Assembly (NCBI GenBank): GCA_003963405.1
Contig: RXIY01000096.1
Span: 1-37,302 of the forward strand
Source: Hyphomicrobiales bacterium
GTDB lineage: Bacteria > Pseudomonadota > Alphaproteobacteria > Rhizobiales > Beijerinckiaceae
Length of the DNA stretch: 37,302 nucleotides
Reading direction: 5' to 3'
Both the position numbers and the translations under genes were made by a program. Of the stretch, positions 7,249 through 15,613 are shown piece by piece. Position 1 is the first letter of the stretch; each line of letters begins with the position of its first letter. Below the pieces are notes generated by a model. It had not been told where the DNA came from, did no database searches, and was given only the letters and a program-made list of their open reading frames with translations.

Positions 7249-10200
7249 CTAGCGACCGTCGAACGCAGGCTCTGCGTTCGCCATTTGCGGATCCATTCGC
7301 TCGTCCGAAGAGGCGTGCGCATGGACGTCGTCTGCTGTTGGCTTGATCCGGAACCACGCGGCGTAGAGCGCAGGAAGGAAGAGCAGGATCAGCACCGTGC
7401 CGACTGCCGTGCCGCCGATGAGCGTATAGGCCATCGATCCCCAGAAGACGGAGTGTGTAAGGGGGATGAAGGCCAACACGGCGGCAAGCGCGGTCAGGAT
7501 CACGGGCCTCGTGCGTTGCACCGTGGCTTCGATGACCGCGTGATAATCATCGAGGCCTGCGGCGCGGTTCTCCTTGATTTGTTCGGTCAGGATCAGCGTG
7601 TTGCGCATCAGGATGCCAGCCAGTCCGATCAGGCCGAGAATGGCGTTGAATCCGAAGGGCTGGTTGAAGGCGAGCAACATAGGCACGACGCCGACGAGGC
7701 CGAGCGGCGCGGTCAGCATGACCATGCCCATTGTCGAGAACGATCGCACCTGGAGCATGATGACGATCAGCATGGCGGCGATCATGGCCGGGAAGATCTT
7801 GACCAGCGCGACGTTGGCTTTGGTCGCCTCCTCGATTGAACCGCCCGTATCGATGCGGTAGCCGGACGGAAGGGATGCAATCAGCGGCTGGAGGGCCGTC
7901 ATGATCTGTTTGGAAATCTCCGGAGGCTGGGTCGCTTCATTGACGTCAGAGCGGATCGTAATAGCGGGCGTGCGATCGCGGCGCTTCAGAATCGGCTCTT
8001 CCAGACGGATTTCCGAGTGGCCGATCTGGTCGAGCGGAATCTGGCGGCCGTCCCGGCTCATCAGCGAGAAATCCGCCAGACGCGTTGGGTCCAAACGCTC
8101 GCCGCCGGCGCTGCGCGCCACGATGGGGACGTTGCGGATGTCCTCGCGGACCTGCGTGACAGAGATGCCCGTAAGGAGGAATTGGAGCTGCTGGCCCACC
8201 TCCGCTGGCGAGAGGCCGATGAGGTTCAGTCGATCCTGATCCGGGATGAAGCGAAGCACGGGCGTGCGATTGCCCCAATCGCGGTTCGCTTGCCGCACGT
8301 CGGGCACGCCACGCATGATGCCGAGGGCTTTTTCAGAGATATCGTACAATTGCGCGGGATCGGGCCCCATGACCCGAAACTCGACCGGGAAGGGCGTGTA
8401 GGGTCCGAACACGAGCTGAGTGACGCGCACATAGGCCTCAGGCGCCAGCCCCTGTGACACGGCCGCTCGGAGCCGGCTCTTCAACGCCTCGCGCGCCTCT
8501 GCGTCCGGCGTCAGCACGACGATCTTGGCGAAGGCGGAGTCCGGCAGTTCCGGCGACATCGCGAAGAAGAAGCGGGGAGCGCCCTGACCGACATAGCTCG
8601 TGACGATCTTCGCCTCGGCCTGGCTGTTCAGCCAATGTTCGAGCTTCTCGACCGTGGCGGTCGTCGTCTCAATGCTGGCGCCGTCCGGCAGGCGAACCTC
8701 CACCAGCACTTCGGGGCGATCGGATGTCGGGAAGAACTGCTGTTTGAGCGCGCCCATGCCGGCGCCGGAAAGCGCGAAGGCGATGCCGACGATGCCGCAC
8801 GTTACGAACTTGTGGCGCACGGCGAATGTGATGAGGCGTCGTAGACGCTGGTAGTTTGGCGTGTCGTAAATCGCGTGAGAGCCGCCTTCGATTGGCTTGA
8901 ACGCGGGCAGCAGCTTGACGCCGAGATAAGGCGTGAAGACCACCGCGACGATCCAGGAGACGATGAGGGCGAACCCCACGACCCAGAAGATGTTGCCGGC
9001 GTATTCGCCGGCCGACGAGCGCGCGAAGCCCACTGGCAGGAAGCCGGCAATCGTCACGAGCGTGCCGGACAGCATCGGCGCCGCGGTGTGGCTCCACGCA
9101 TAGGCCGCCGCCTTGATGCGGTCCATGCCCTCTTCCATTTTCACCACCATCACCTCGATGGCGATGATGGCGTCGTCGACGAGAAGGCCGAGCGCCAGGA
9201 TGAGGGCGCCGAGCGTGATGCGGTCGAAGAAGCGGCCCGTTTCCAGCATGATGAGGAACACGACGGCAAGCGTCAGAGGGACGGCGGCCGCCACGACGAT
9301 GCCGACGCGCCAGCCGAGGCTGAGCAGGCTCACCAGCAGCACCACGCCGAGCGCCATCGCGAACTTCATCATGAATTCATCAACCGCCGAGGTGATGTTG
9401 ACGGCCTGGTCGCTGACCTTGGCTAACGTCATCCCGAGCGGCAGGGTCTGTGCGATGGCTGCGGACCTCTCCTCCAACGCCTTGCCAAGCGCGAGACCGT
9501 CCCAGCCCTCCTGCATAACCGCCGCGAGCATGATGGTGGGCTCGCCCTGGTGTCGGATGATGTAGGTGGGGGGATCCTCGTAGCCGCGGCGGACCTCGGC
9601 GACGTCGGAGAGCTTCAGCGTGCGCCCCGCAGCCACGATTGGCGTGTCGGCGATCGCCTGGACGCTGTCATAGGCCCCGTCGATCCGGATGAAGACCTGC
9701 GGCCCCTTTGTGTCGATCGAGCCTGCCGGCGTGACGGTGTTTTGCCTCTGCAGGGCGGCGACAATATCCTGCGCCGACACGCCGAGGGTCGCCAATTTGG
9801 CGTAGGAAAACTCAACGAAAATCTGTTCGGGACGTTCGCCAAGGATATTGATCTTCTTGACGCCGGGCACGTGCAGGAGGTCCTGGCGGATGGTTTCGGC
9901 TTGCCTTGCGAGCTCCCGCATCGGCATGCCTTTCGCCTTGAGAGCGTAGAGGCCGAAGCTCACGTCCGAATATTCGTCATTGACGAAAGGGCCGAGCACG
10001 GTGGACGGCAGCTTGCGGGCTTCATCCCGGAGCTTTTTGCGGGCTTGGTAGAACTCCTCCTGCACGCTCGATGGCGGCGTGCTGTCCTTCAGCGTGACCG
10101 TCATATAGGCATAATCTGGCCGTGTGGTCGTCTCCACGCGGTCGTACCAAGTCAGCTCCTGAAGCCGCTTCTCCAGCGGTTCGGCGACGAGGTCCTGCAT

Positions 10201-10380
10201 CTCGCGCGCCGTCGCGCCCGGCCATACCGCCGTGACGGTCAGAGTCTTGATGGTGAAGGAGGGGTCCTCCGCCCGCCCGAGCATGACAAAGGCGTAGGCG
10301 CCGGCGGCCGCCAGCAGGAGGATGAAGAAGAGGGTGACGGCCCGTTCGCGAACCGCGATCGCGGAAAGATTGAGGTTCAT
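7249..10380 (-). CDS. RND-family efflux pump inner-membrane transporter
   Basis: 1043 aa, normal for the hydrophobe/amphiphile RND class. The start is ATG 10380, whose ATGA overlaps the adaptor stop; longer upstream frames run through the adaptor gene. An N-terminal membrane helix is followed by the porter domain, and GLLVDDAIIAIE in the fourth membrane segment (about residue 400) carries the two Asp of the proton relay. A second porter half and six more helices follow, ending in LLFLPALYAAWFRI. The charged tail after about residue 1010 is not conserved-looking. It pumps amphiphilic compounds from periplasm or membrane with the adaptor encoded upstream; the outer-membrane partner is not in this operon. 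Confidence 0.95.
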   Translation of the reverse strand: MNLNLSAIAVRERAVTLFFILLLAAAGAYAFVMLGRAEDPSFTIKTLTVTAVWPGATAREMQDLVAEPLEKRLQELTWYDRVETTTRPDYAYMTVTLKDSTPPSSVQEEFYQARKKLRDEARKLPSTVLGPFVNDEYSDVSFGLYALKAKGMPMRELARQAETIRQDLLHVPGVKKINILGERPEQIFVEFSYAKLATLGVSAQDIVAALQRQNTVTPAGSIDTKGPQVFIRIDGAYDSVQAIADTPIVAAGRTLKLSDVAEVRRGYEDPPTYIIRHQGEPTIMLAAVMQEGWDGLALGKALEERSAAIAQTLPLGMTLAKVSDQAVNITSAVDEFMMKFAMALGVVLLVSLLSLGWRVGIVVAAAVPLTLAVVFLIMLETGRFFDRITLGALILALGLLVDDAIIAIEVMVVKMEEGMDRIKAAAYAWSHTAAPMLSGTLVTIAGFLPVGFARSSAGEYAGNIFWVVGFALIVSWIVAVVFTPYLGVKLLPAFKPIEGGSHAIYDTPNYQRLRRLITFAVRHKFVTCGIVGIAFALSGAGMGALKQQFFPTSDRPEVLVEVRLPDGASIETTTATVEKLEHWLNSQAEAKIVTSYVGQGAPRFFFAMSPELPDSAFAKIVVLTPDAEAREALKSRLRAAVSQGLAPEAYVRVTQLVFGPYTPFPVEFRVMGPDPAQLYDISEKALGIMRGVPDVRQANRDWGNRTPVLRFIPDQDRLNLIGLSPAEVGQQLQFLLTGISVTQVREDIRNVPIVARSAGGERLDPTRLADFSLMSRDGRQIPLDQIGHSEIRLEEPILKRRDRTPAITIRSDVNEATQPPEISKQIMTALQPLIASLPSGYRIDTGGSIEEATKANVALVKIFPAMIAAMLIVIMLQVRSFSTMGMVMLTAPLGLVGVVPMLLAFNQPFGFNAILGLIGLAGILMRNTLILTEQIKENRAAGLDDYHAVIEATVQRTRPVILTALAAVLAFIPLTHSVFWGSMAYTLIGGTAVGTVLILLFLPALYAAWFRIKPTADDVHAHASSDERMDPQMANAEPAFDGR

Positions 10381-11486
10381 CGGGCGCCCCTGCTTTCGGG
10401 AGCAGTCCTGACGCGCGCGCCGTCTTGCAAGAGATGCGCGCCGAGCGAAACAACCGGGTCGCCGGAGTTCAGTCCGGAGATCACGGCGGTTTCGCTGGCT
10501 ACACGCACGAGCTTGACGGATCGAAAGTGGACGGTCGAGGTGACGCTGTCGAAGACCCAAACGCCGGTCTTCCGGCCGTCGTCGAGCACGGCTCCGAGCG
10601 GCACTTGGACTTCCGGCCGACTTTCCTTGCTTGCTAATCGAATGGTCACCGTGGCCCCGAGGGGCGCCGCCGAAGCCGCGCCCTCGAGCACGTATCGCGC
10701 TTCGTACGTGCGTGTCCGACCATCGGCGGAATCCGACAACTGCCGCAGATGCGCCGTATAGCGTCGCCCATCGCCCCCATACACGCTAGCCTGGGCTGTC
10801 GAGCCGATCGCCGGTCGGATCGTTTCGGGAAGTGCGACCACCGCTTCGCGAGGACCGGCTTGTGCAAGCCGAACCACGGTCTGGCCGGCGGAGACGACCT
10901 GTCCCGGCTCGCCAAGCGTTTCCATCACCATTCCATCGGTGTCCGCCACCAGGACGGAATAGGCCGCCTCGTTCTCGGAGACCCGCGCCTCGGCTTCGGC
11001 GGCGGCGAGTTGCGCTTTGGCTGAGTCGGATGCGGCTTTTGCCTGCTCGTAGCGCTGTCGTGTAACCCATCCTTCGCTTAACAACTTGGCGTATCGCCGC
11101 TCATCCGGGACCAGCTGGGTGACGGAGGCGCGGGCCGCTGCGACGGCGTTACGCTTCGCGGTGGACGCATGGCGTAGGTCGGTTTCGTCGATCCGCACCA
11201 GCGGCTGGCCGGCTTTTACCTGCTGCCCGGCATTCACAAGCCGTTGCACGATCTTACCGGCGACGCGAAAGCCGAGATCGCTCTGCACCCTAGCCCCTAT
11301 GACGCCCGTAAAGCCGCGTTCGGATCCACTCACTCGCGTCGCCGGCGCCAGTCGAACGAGCGGAGGCTCCTGTCTCGGGTCGTTCATGGCCGAGGCTTCC
11401 TGCGTGCGCATGGAAACTATGATGAGCGCGGCAGCCCCAGACACCGTGAGAAGGCCCCCCAGCACGACAGCGGGTCCCTTTTTCAT
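10377..11486 (-). CDS. RND efflux periplasmic adaptor (HlyD/AcrA type)
   Basis: 369 aa from ATG 11486, which has GAGGAG six bases upstream; the ATG at 11492 abuts that site and is less likely. A hydrophobic N-terminus (VVLGGLLTVSGAAAL) anchors or exports it. Then come the first lipoyl half (GFRVAGKIVQRLVNAGQQV), a coiled-coil hairpin rich in Ala/Glu, the second lipoyl half (ADTDGMVMETLGEPGQVV), a beta-barrel and a membrane-proximal domain. It couples the RND pump to an outer-membrane channel. First gene of a four-gene operon, divergent from the TetR gene across a palindrome that covers its promoter region. Confidence 0.93.
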   Translation of the reverse strand: MKKGPAVVLGGLLTVSGAAALIIVSMRTQEASAMNDPRQEPPLVRLAPATRVSGSERGFTGVIGARVQSDLGFRVAGKIVQRLVNAGQQVKAGQPLVRIDETDLRHASTAKRNAVAAARASVTQLVPDERRYAKLLSEGWVTRQRYEQAKAASDSAKAQLAAAEAEARVSENEAAYSVLVADTDGMVMETLGEPGQVVSAGQTVVRLAQAGPREAVVALPETIRPAIGSTAQASVYGGDGRRYTAHLRQLSDSADGRTRTYEARYVLEGAASAAPLGATVTIRLASKESRPEVQVPLGAVLDDGRKTGVWVFDSVTSTVHFRSVKLVRVASETAVISGLNSGDPVVSLGAHLLQDGARVRTAPESRGAR

Positions 11487-11507
11487 GCCCATCTCCTCAA
11501 ACCAAAA

Positions 11508-11556
11508 TTAGATTGCGTTTGAACTCTATCTAGAATAGATTTCGAACGCAATCTAA
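11508..11556. promoter_or_regulatory. Palindromic operator between tetR and the efflux operon
   Basis: A 49-bp near-palindrome fills the divergent intergenic space. The outer arms are TTAGATTGCGTTTGAA (11508-11523) and TTCGAACGCAATCTAA (11541-11556), with one mismatch in 16. An inner TCTAT/ATAGA pair flanks the centre. The right half alone also forms a 20-bp dyad. This is the expected size and place for a TetR dimer (or two dimers) repressing both genes. Binding by the neighbouring TetR is inferred. Confidence 0.8.
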
Positions 11557-11571
11557 AAGATGGAGATCGGG

Positions 11572-12165
11572 ATGCGCGTAAGTCGCGCTCAGGCAGCGGA
11601 AAACCGCGAGACGGTGATCAGCGTGGCAAGTCGTCTCTTTCGGGAGCACGGCTTTGACGGCATCGGCCTTAAGGATCTGATGAAGGGCGCAGGGCTGACC
11701 CAGGGCGCCTTTTACAAGCAGTTCGCGTCAAAGGAGGACTTGGCCGCACAGGCGTCCCGGCGGGCTTTTGAAAGCGCCTTCAACCGATGGGCGACCGCGA
11801 TCGCGGCCAAACCCGAAGATCCGCTTGGCGCGGTGATGGCGTTCTACCTCAGTATGGGCCATCGCGAAGAAAAGATGGACGGCTGCCCACTCGTCGCGCT
11901 CGCTGCAGACGCCGCCAGACAGGGCGGTGAGGTGAAGGCGTCATTCGAAGTCGGCATCAAGGCGCATCTTGAAGTTCTTGGCCGCCTGCTTGCCAAAACC
12001 GAGGATTCGGAGGCCAAGGGCAAGGCCATGGCCGTCCTCTCGATGATGGTTGGCGCGGTGACGCTATCGCGCGCCGTCAACGACCCCGAGCTCGCTGAAG
12101 CCCTTCTGGATGCGGCAGCCGAACAGATTCGCGAAGTCGTCGCTTCGCCGAAGCGCAGGCGCTGA
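11572..12165 (+). CDS. TetR/AcrR-family repressor
   Basis: 197 aa from ATG 11572, which sits six bases after GGAG; an ATG at 11560 is also in frame but lacks such a site. The N-terminal helix-turn-helix (about residues 10-55) reads ASRLFREHGFDGIGLKDLMK with GLTQGAFYKQFASKEDLAAQ as recognition and linker helices. The C-terminal ligand domain contains KMDGCPLVAL, typical of the YxaF/LmrA-like subgroup, which often responds to electrophilic or hydrophobic compounds. It lies divergent from the adaptor/RND operon across a strong palindrome, so it most likely represses that operon and itself. Confidence 0.93.
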   Translation: MRVSRAQAAENRETVISVASRLFREHGFDGIGLKDLMKGAGLTQGAFYKQFASKEDLAAQASRRAFESAFNRWATAIAAKPEDPLGAVMAFYLSMGHREEKMDGCPLVALAADAARQGGEVKASFEVGIKAHLEVLGRLLAKTEDSEAKGKAMAVLSMMVGAVTLSRAVNDPELAEALLDAAAEQIREVVASPKRRR

Positions 12166-12213
12166 TCCGGGGATCATGATCGCCCCGTTCCCCTCATTCT
12201 GAGCTCGTTAGAC

Positions 12214-12966
12214 ATGTTCAAGAAGACTGGGGCGACGACCATCGGGTCTGTTTCCCGTTTGGTCCACCGCGAGCGTATGTGCTTCTTCGTCATGGCGCTC
12301 GGCGGTTTGTTGCTTGGGAAGGCGGAGCCCCTTTCAGCCGAAACGCTTCTCTCCGCGCTTGCGCGGGCCTATGCCGGCAATCCGGATCTCAACCAGAGCC
12401 GCGCCGCCGTCCGCGTCCGGGACGAGGAAATGCCCAAGGCGCTTGCCGGGATACGGCCCAAAGTCAATATCCAGGCTTCCGCAGGTCCCCTTTATGGCAA
12501 TCTGCGCTTGTCGGCCGGGCGAAACGCAATGACCGGCCAGCGTCAGTTCACGCAGGAATATTATACGGGCTATCCGCGCGGCGCGGCGCTCAACGTGTCG
12601 CAAAGCATTTTCGACGCAGGCCGCACGACAAATTCGGGAGACAGGCCGAGGCGAACGTCTTCGCAGCGCGCAACCATGAGGCTCACCGAGCAGGCGACCC
12701 TGCAAAACGGCGCAACCGCCTATATGAACGTGTTGCGCGACACGGCGATCGTGAATCTGCGCAAGAGCAACATCGCCGTGTTGCGCTATTATCATCGGCA
12801 CCGCTATTACCGCCGGGGCTATGGTTATCGCTACGATCCCGCCGGGGCGATGTTCGCCGGCGCGGCGCTCAGTATCATGGGAGCGGGCATTGCCGCCGCC
12901 ACGGCGCCCCGCTACTAAGGCTGGGGTTATCCCTATGGCGGCTGGGGGATGGTGAAGGGGGCTTAA
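12214..12966 (+). pseudogene. Chimeric TolC-like outer-membrane protein pseudogene
   Basis: Residues 1 to about 190 are the N-terminal part of a TolC-type outer-membrane channel: signal peptide, ALARAYAGNPDLNQSRAAVR, and QATLQNGATAYMNVLRDTAI. Between about 12634 and 12677 the family sequence (RQAEANVFAAR) is only readable in another frame, so one small deletion shifts the frame and a second one restores it. At about 12783 the TolC sequence stops abruptly and a different Tyr/Arg/Gly-rich coding tail begins (YRRGYGYRYDPAGAMFAGAAL). That tail meets TAA at 12916, yet continues in frame as GWGYPYGGWG to another TAA at 12964. The product cannot make a TolC barrel. It lies after the tetR gene, suggesting the efflux locus once had its own channel. 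Confidence 0.8.
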
Positions 12967-12978
12967 ATTGTGCTTCTT

Positions 12979-13644
12979 TCAGCCGAGCCGGTATTTATCG
13001 AGCCAGTTGGTGAGGGTCTGGTAGCTGAGCAGTCCCAGGATGGCGGCCGTGTGCGTCTTGTTGCCATGCGCGGCACCCATGGCCCGGGCGAGATAATGTC
13101 GCGCCACCTCGGCTAGCAGATCAGGGAGATCGATACCCCGCTCCAGCGGCCGATTCAGCACGGCGGCGACATCGGTCTGCGAGCGCGGCGACAGGGCGTC
13201 AGCGATGTCCTCCACCTCGATCCCCGCGCCGTCGCTCCAAACGGGCGCCCGGCGGAGCGTGTTCTCCAGCTCGCAGATGTTTCCGGCCCACATCTGCCGC
13301 ATCAGCAGGCTTTTCACCTCAGCCGAGATATTCCTTGGCGTGAAGCCAGGCTCCCTCGCGCTCTGTTCGTTTATCCGCTTGAGCAAGCCATCGATCAGGG
13401 GCTCCAAATCGCCCACGCGCTCGCGCAGCGGCGGCATGCGCAGAACCAGAACGGCCAGGCGGTAAAAAAGATCTTCTCGAAAACGGCCAGCGGCCACTTC
13501 GGCGGCGAGCTCGCGGTTGGTCGCGGCGATGACGCGGACATCAACCTGCAGGGTCTTGTCGTCCCCCATGCGGCGGACTTCCCCCTCCTAAAGCGCCCGC
13601 AACAGCTTCACCTGACCCGCGAGCGGCAACTCCCCGATTTCGTC
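12979..13644 (-). pseudogene. Broken sigma-54-dependent activator (NtrC/AcoR type)
   Basis: The minus strand encodes the second half of an AAA+ sigma-54 activator: DEIGELPLAGQVKLLRAL, a TAG where CAG (Gln) is expected (near 13590), then [31 protein letters not shown] and ELENTLRRA. It ends in a Fis-type helix-turn-helix (HTAAILGLLSYQTLTNWL). An internal ATG at 13569 gives a 196-codon frame. Walker A, the GAFTGA loop and the sensor domain are missing upstream of 13644. The loop normally reading WPGNVRELEN is altered to WAGNICELEN. It is a truncated gene with a nonsense change, not a working regulator. Confidence 0.85.
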
Positions 13645-13838
13645 CGGCTTTCGTGGCCCGCGCGATCAGCCGTTGCTCTGTTCGACTTACAGCAAGGAAA
13701 CCATGACTGCAGATGCTTGTGGTCGAGTGGGTAACTTTCGCGCTCACAGGAGACCCGTCGAAGGCCGTCGAAATTATGCCTCACCAAGATGCAACTGCAC
13801 GCCGAGTCCCAAACGCTCTTTCTAGAACGAGGCCGTTT

Positions 13839-14861
13839 ATGAATCGCTTAGTCAGATTTTTATGCACTGCAGCGATCAGCGTAGCGCTAGGCATCGGTCA
13901 GCCCGAGTTGGGAGTTGCAGGTGGCCACGGGGGTGGCGGAGGAGGCGGCGGGTTTGGCGGCTCCCATGGGGGCGGCGGAGGTTTTGGTGGTCCCCGTGGC
14001 GGCGGCTTTGGCGGCTTGCTTAGCGGCTTCGGCGGCTTTGGTGGTCCCCGTGGGGGCGGCGGGTTTGGTGGCCCCCATGGCGGCGGCTTTGGCGGCATGC
14101 TTGGCGGCTTCGGAGGGAGAGGCTTCCGAGGTGGTGACTTTGGAGGTGGCGGCTGGGGAGGAGGAAGGCACGCAGGCGGTTACCAGGGCGGCTTTAGCGC
14201 CAGAGGTCCAGCCGGCGTCCACGGCGGTCTCGCCCCGAGTCGCACCGGTTTTCTCGGGGGCGGCGGGTTTGGTGGCTTCCATAATGGAGGTGGAGTCTTT
14301 CATGGCCCCCATGGCGGAGGTTTTGGCGGATTTGGAGGCAGGGGCTTTGGAGGTGGCGGCTGGGCCGGCTACGGGGGCCGCGGCGCTTTGGCCGGCGGCT
14401 TGGCCGCTTACGGCGGCTGGAGTGGTTACCGCGGCGGCTGGGGCCACGATGGTTGGGGTGGCTGGTCGGGCGGTTGGGGCGAACGTGATGGCTGGGGCGG
14501 TTACGGCTGGCGCGGCTGGAACGGCTACGATGGTTGGGATGTTTGGCCTGGCGCTTGGGCTGCCTACGATGGGTGGGGTGCTTGGCGTGGCTTTTGGGGC
14601 GGGCCCTGGGGCGGCTGGCCAGTCGCTTATGGCGGCTGGGGCATCTGGCCCGGCTTGTGGGGCTGGGATTTGTGGCCTCTGTGGGCTGGCCTGACACTGG
14701 CCAGCGCCTATGCGTGGGACTTGCCCTACGCACCCTACGCATATCCCGTTCCTGCCTACGAGTATCCTCTCTATGGCTCCGGGTATCCGCTGGATGATTA
14801 TGCGGGGCCTGCGTATGCCTCCCCCGCGTCCTACGCAGTTTATGGAGTGCCGCTTTGGTAA
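13839..14861 (+). CDS. Secreted glycine/tryptophan-rich protein
   Basis: 340 aa from ATG 13839, which follows a CGAGG element; the longer frame from 13713 has no support. Residues 1-27 are a signal peptide (RFLCTAAISVALG). Residues about 28-190 consist of imperfect units of the kind FGGPHGGGFGG. Residues about 190-290 are GGW/GYGGW-rich with many Trp. The last 50 residues are Tyr/Pro-rich (PYAPYAYPVPAYEYPLYG). I recognise no enzyme domain; this type of low-complexity protein is usually secreted or surface-exposed. Nucleotide repeats within the gene make it prone to expansion. Another small secreted protein follows 89 bases downstream on the same strand. Confidence 0.75.
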   Translation: MNRLVRFLCTAAISVALGIGQPELGVAGGHGGGGGGGGFGGSHGGGGGFGGPRGGGFGGLLSGFGGFGGPRGGGGFGGPHGGGFGGMLGGFGGRGFRGGDFGGGGWGGGRHAGGYQGGFSARGPAGVHGGLAPSRTGFLGGGGFGGFHNGGGVFHGPHGGGFGGFGGRGFGGGGWAGYGGRGALAGGLAAYGGWSGYRGGWGHDGWGGWSGGWGERDGWGGYGWRGWNGYDGWDVWPGAWAAYDGWGAWRGFWGGPWGGWPVAYGGWGIWPGLWGWDLWPLWAGLTLASAYAWDLPYAPYAYPVPAYEYPLYGSGYPLDDYAGPAYASPASYAVYGVPLW

Positions 14862-14950
14862 GGTTGTGGGCGCGGAACGTAAGCGGTATGCCGTTCCCTC
14901 GCTTCGGCCGCCATAGAATATTGGCGTATCAGCCTTCTAAAAGGAACACT

Positions 14951-15412
14951 ATGAGTATGAATAAGAGCACAGTTGCGTCACTGGCTTTCGCTATCTCTGC
15001 CGTTTTTTGCGCGGTCAACGCCCAAGCACGGGGGGCTAGATCGACCAATCAAGAGTCTGCCGACCAGGGTGTGACGTGTCGAATGAACGAACACGTCGAC
15101 GGTCAGCTCGGCTATATCCAAGCGGAGCTCAAGATCTCCGAGGCGCAGATACCGCAGTGGAATGTCTTCGCCGGCGCATTCCGTGCGGATAAGGAAAAAC
15201 AGGCTCGGCTTTGCGCGATGGCGCAAGAACAGGCCCGTTCAATGGCGACCGCCCCTCTGCCCGATTCAATGGGAATGATGGCTGATCGTTTGACAGCACG
15301 GCTGGAGTCCATACGGACAATGCAGGCGGCGATAGCGCCACTTTACGCGAGTTTGAGCGCGGAACAGAAGAAAAAGGCCGACGAAATTATGAAAGGCGTC
15401 TCAGGGATGTGA
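14951..15412 (+). CDS. LTXXQ/Spy-like periplasmic protein
   Basis: 153 aa from ATG 14951, preceded by AAGGAAC. Residues 1-25 are a signal peptide ending near NAQARG. The mature part is helical with KISEAQIPQWNVFAGAFR and LTARLESIRTMQAAIAPLYA, then LSAEQKKKADEIM, which is the LTXXQ-motif arrangement of the Spy/CpxP superfamily. Spy is an ATP-independent periplasmic chaperone and CpxP tunes the envelope-stress response; alphaproteobacterial members of this group are mostly uncharacterised. Its position among secreted and stress proteins fits an envelope role. Confidence 0.82.
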   Translation: MSMNKSTVASLAFAISAVFCAVNAQARGARSTNQESADQGVTCRMNEHVDGQLGYIQAELKISEAQIPQWNVFAGAFRADKEKQARLCAMAQEQARSMATAPLPDSMGMMADRLTARLESIRTMQAAIAPLYASLSAEQKKKADEIMKGVSGM

Positions 15413-15613
15413 TCCCTCGCTTATAAGGCTGGGCGCGCGCCTCAGAAATCAGGTGGGCCGCCCTCCTCCAGCCTGCATTTGCTTGCCAGGAACGCGACGC
15501 TGTCGCAGATTGTTTTCGGAAACACCGATAAATGAAGGACGCAGGGCCAGGTGAGCGCTATGTGACCAGCCAAGGGTCAACAGGGGCTAATCCGTAGTGG
15601 GGCGTGACTGGCG

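Noticed and set aside
6293-7252. 319-codon plus-strand open frame
   Set aside because: Antisense to the N-terminal half of the Fe-S/flavin fusion gene; arises from GC-rich codon bias.
10381-10560. N-terminal extension of the RND pump frame
   Set aside because: This part overlaps the adaptor gene and is Arg-rich noise; family similarity and the ATGA overlap place the start at 10380.
9550-10761. 403-codon plus-strand open frame
   Set aside because: Antisense to the RND pump and its adaptor, both clearly coding on the minus strand.
13887-14694. Ala/Pro-rich open frames overlapping the Gly/Trp-rich gene on both strands, and a possible repeat array
   Set aside because: Low-complexity codon repeats keep several frames open. 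The repeats are irregular codon-level units, not CRISPR: no constant repeat or unique spacers.
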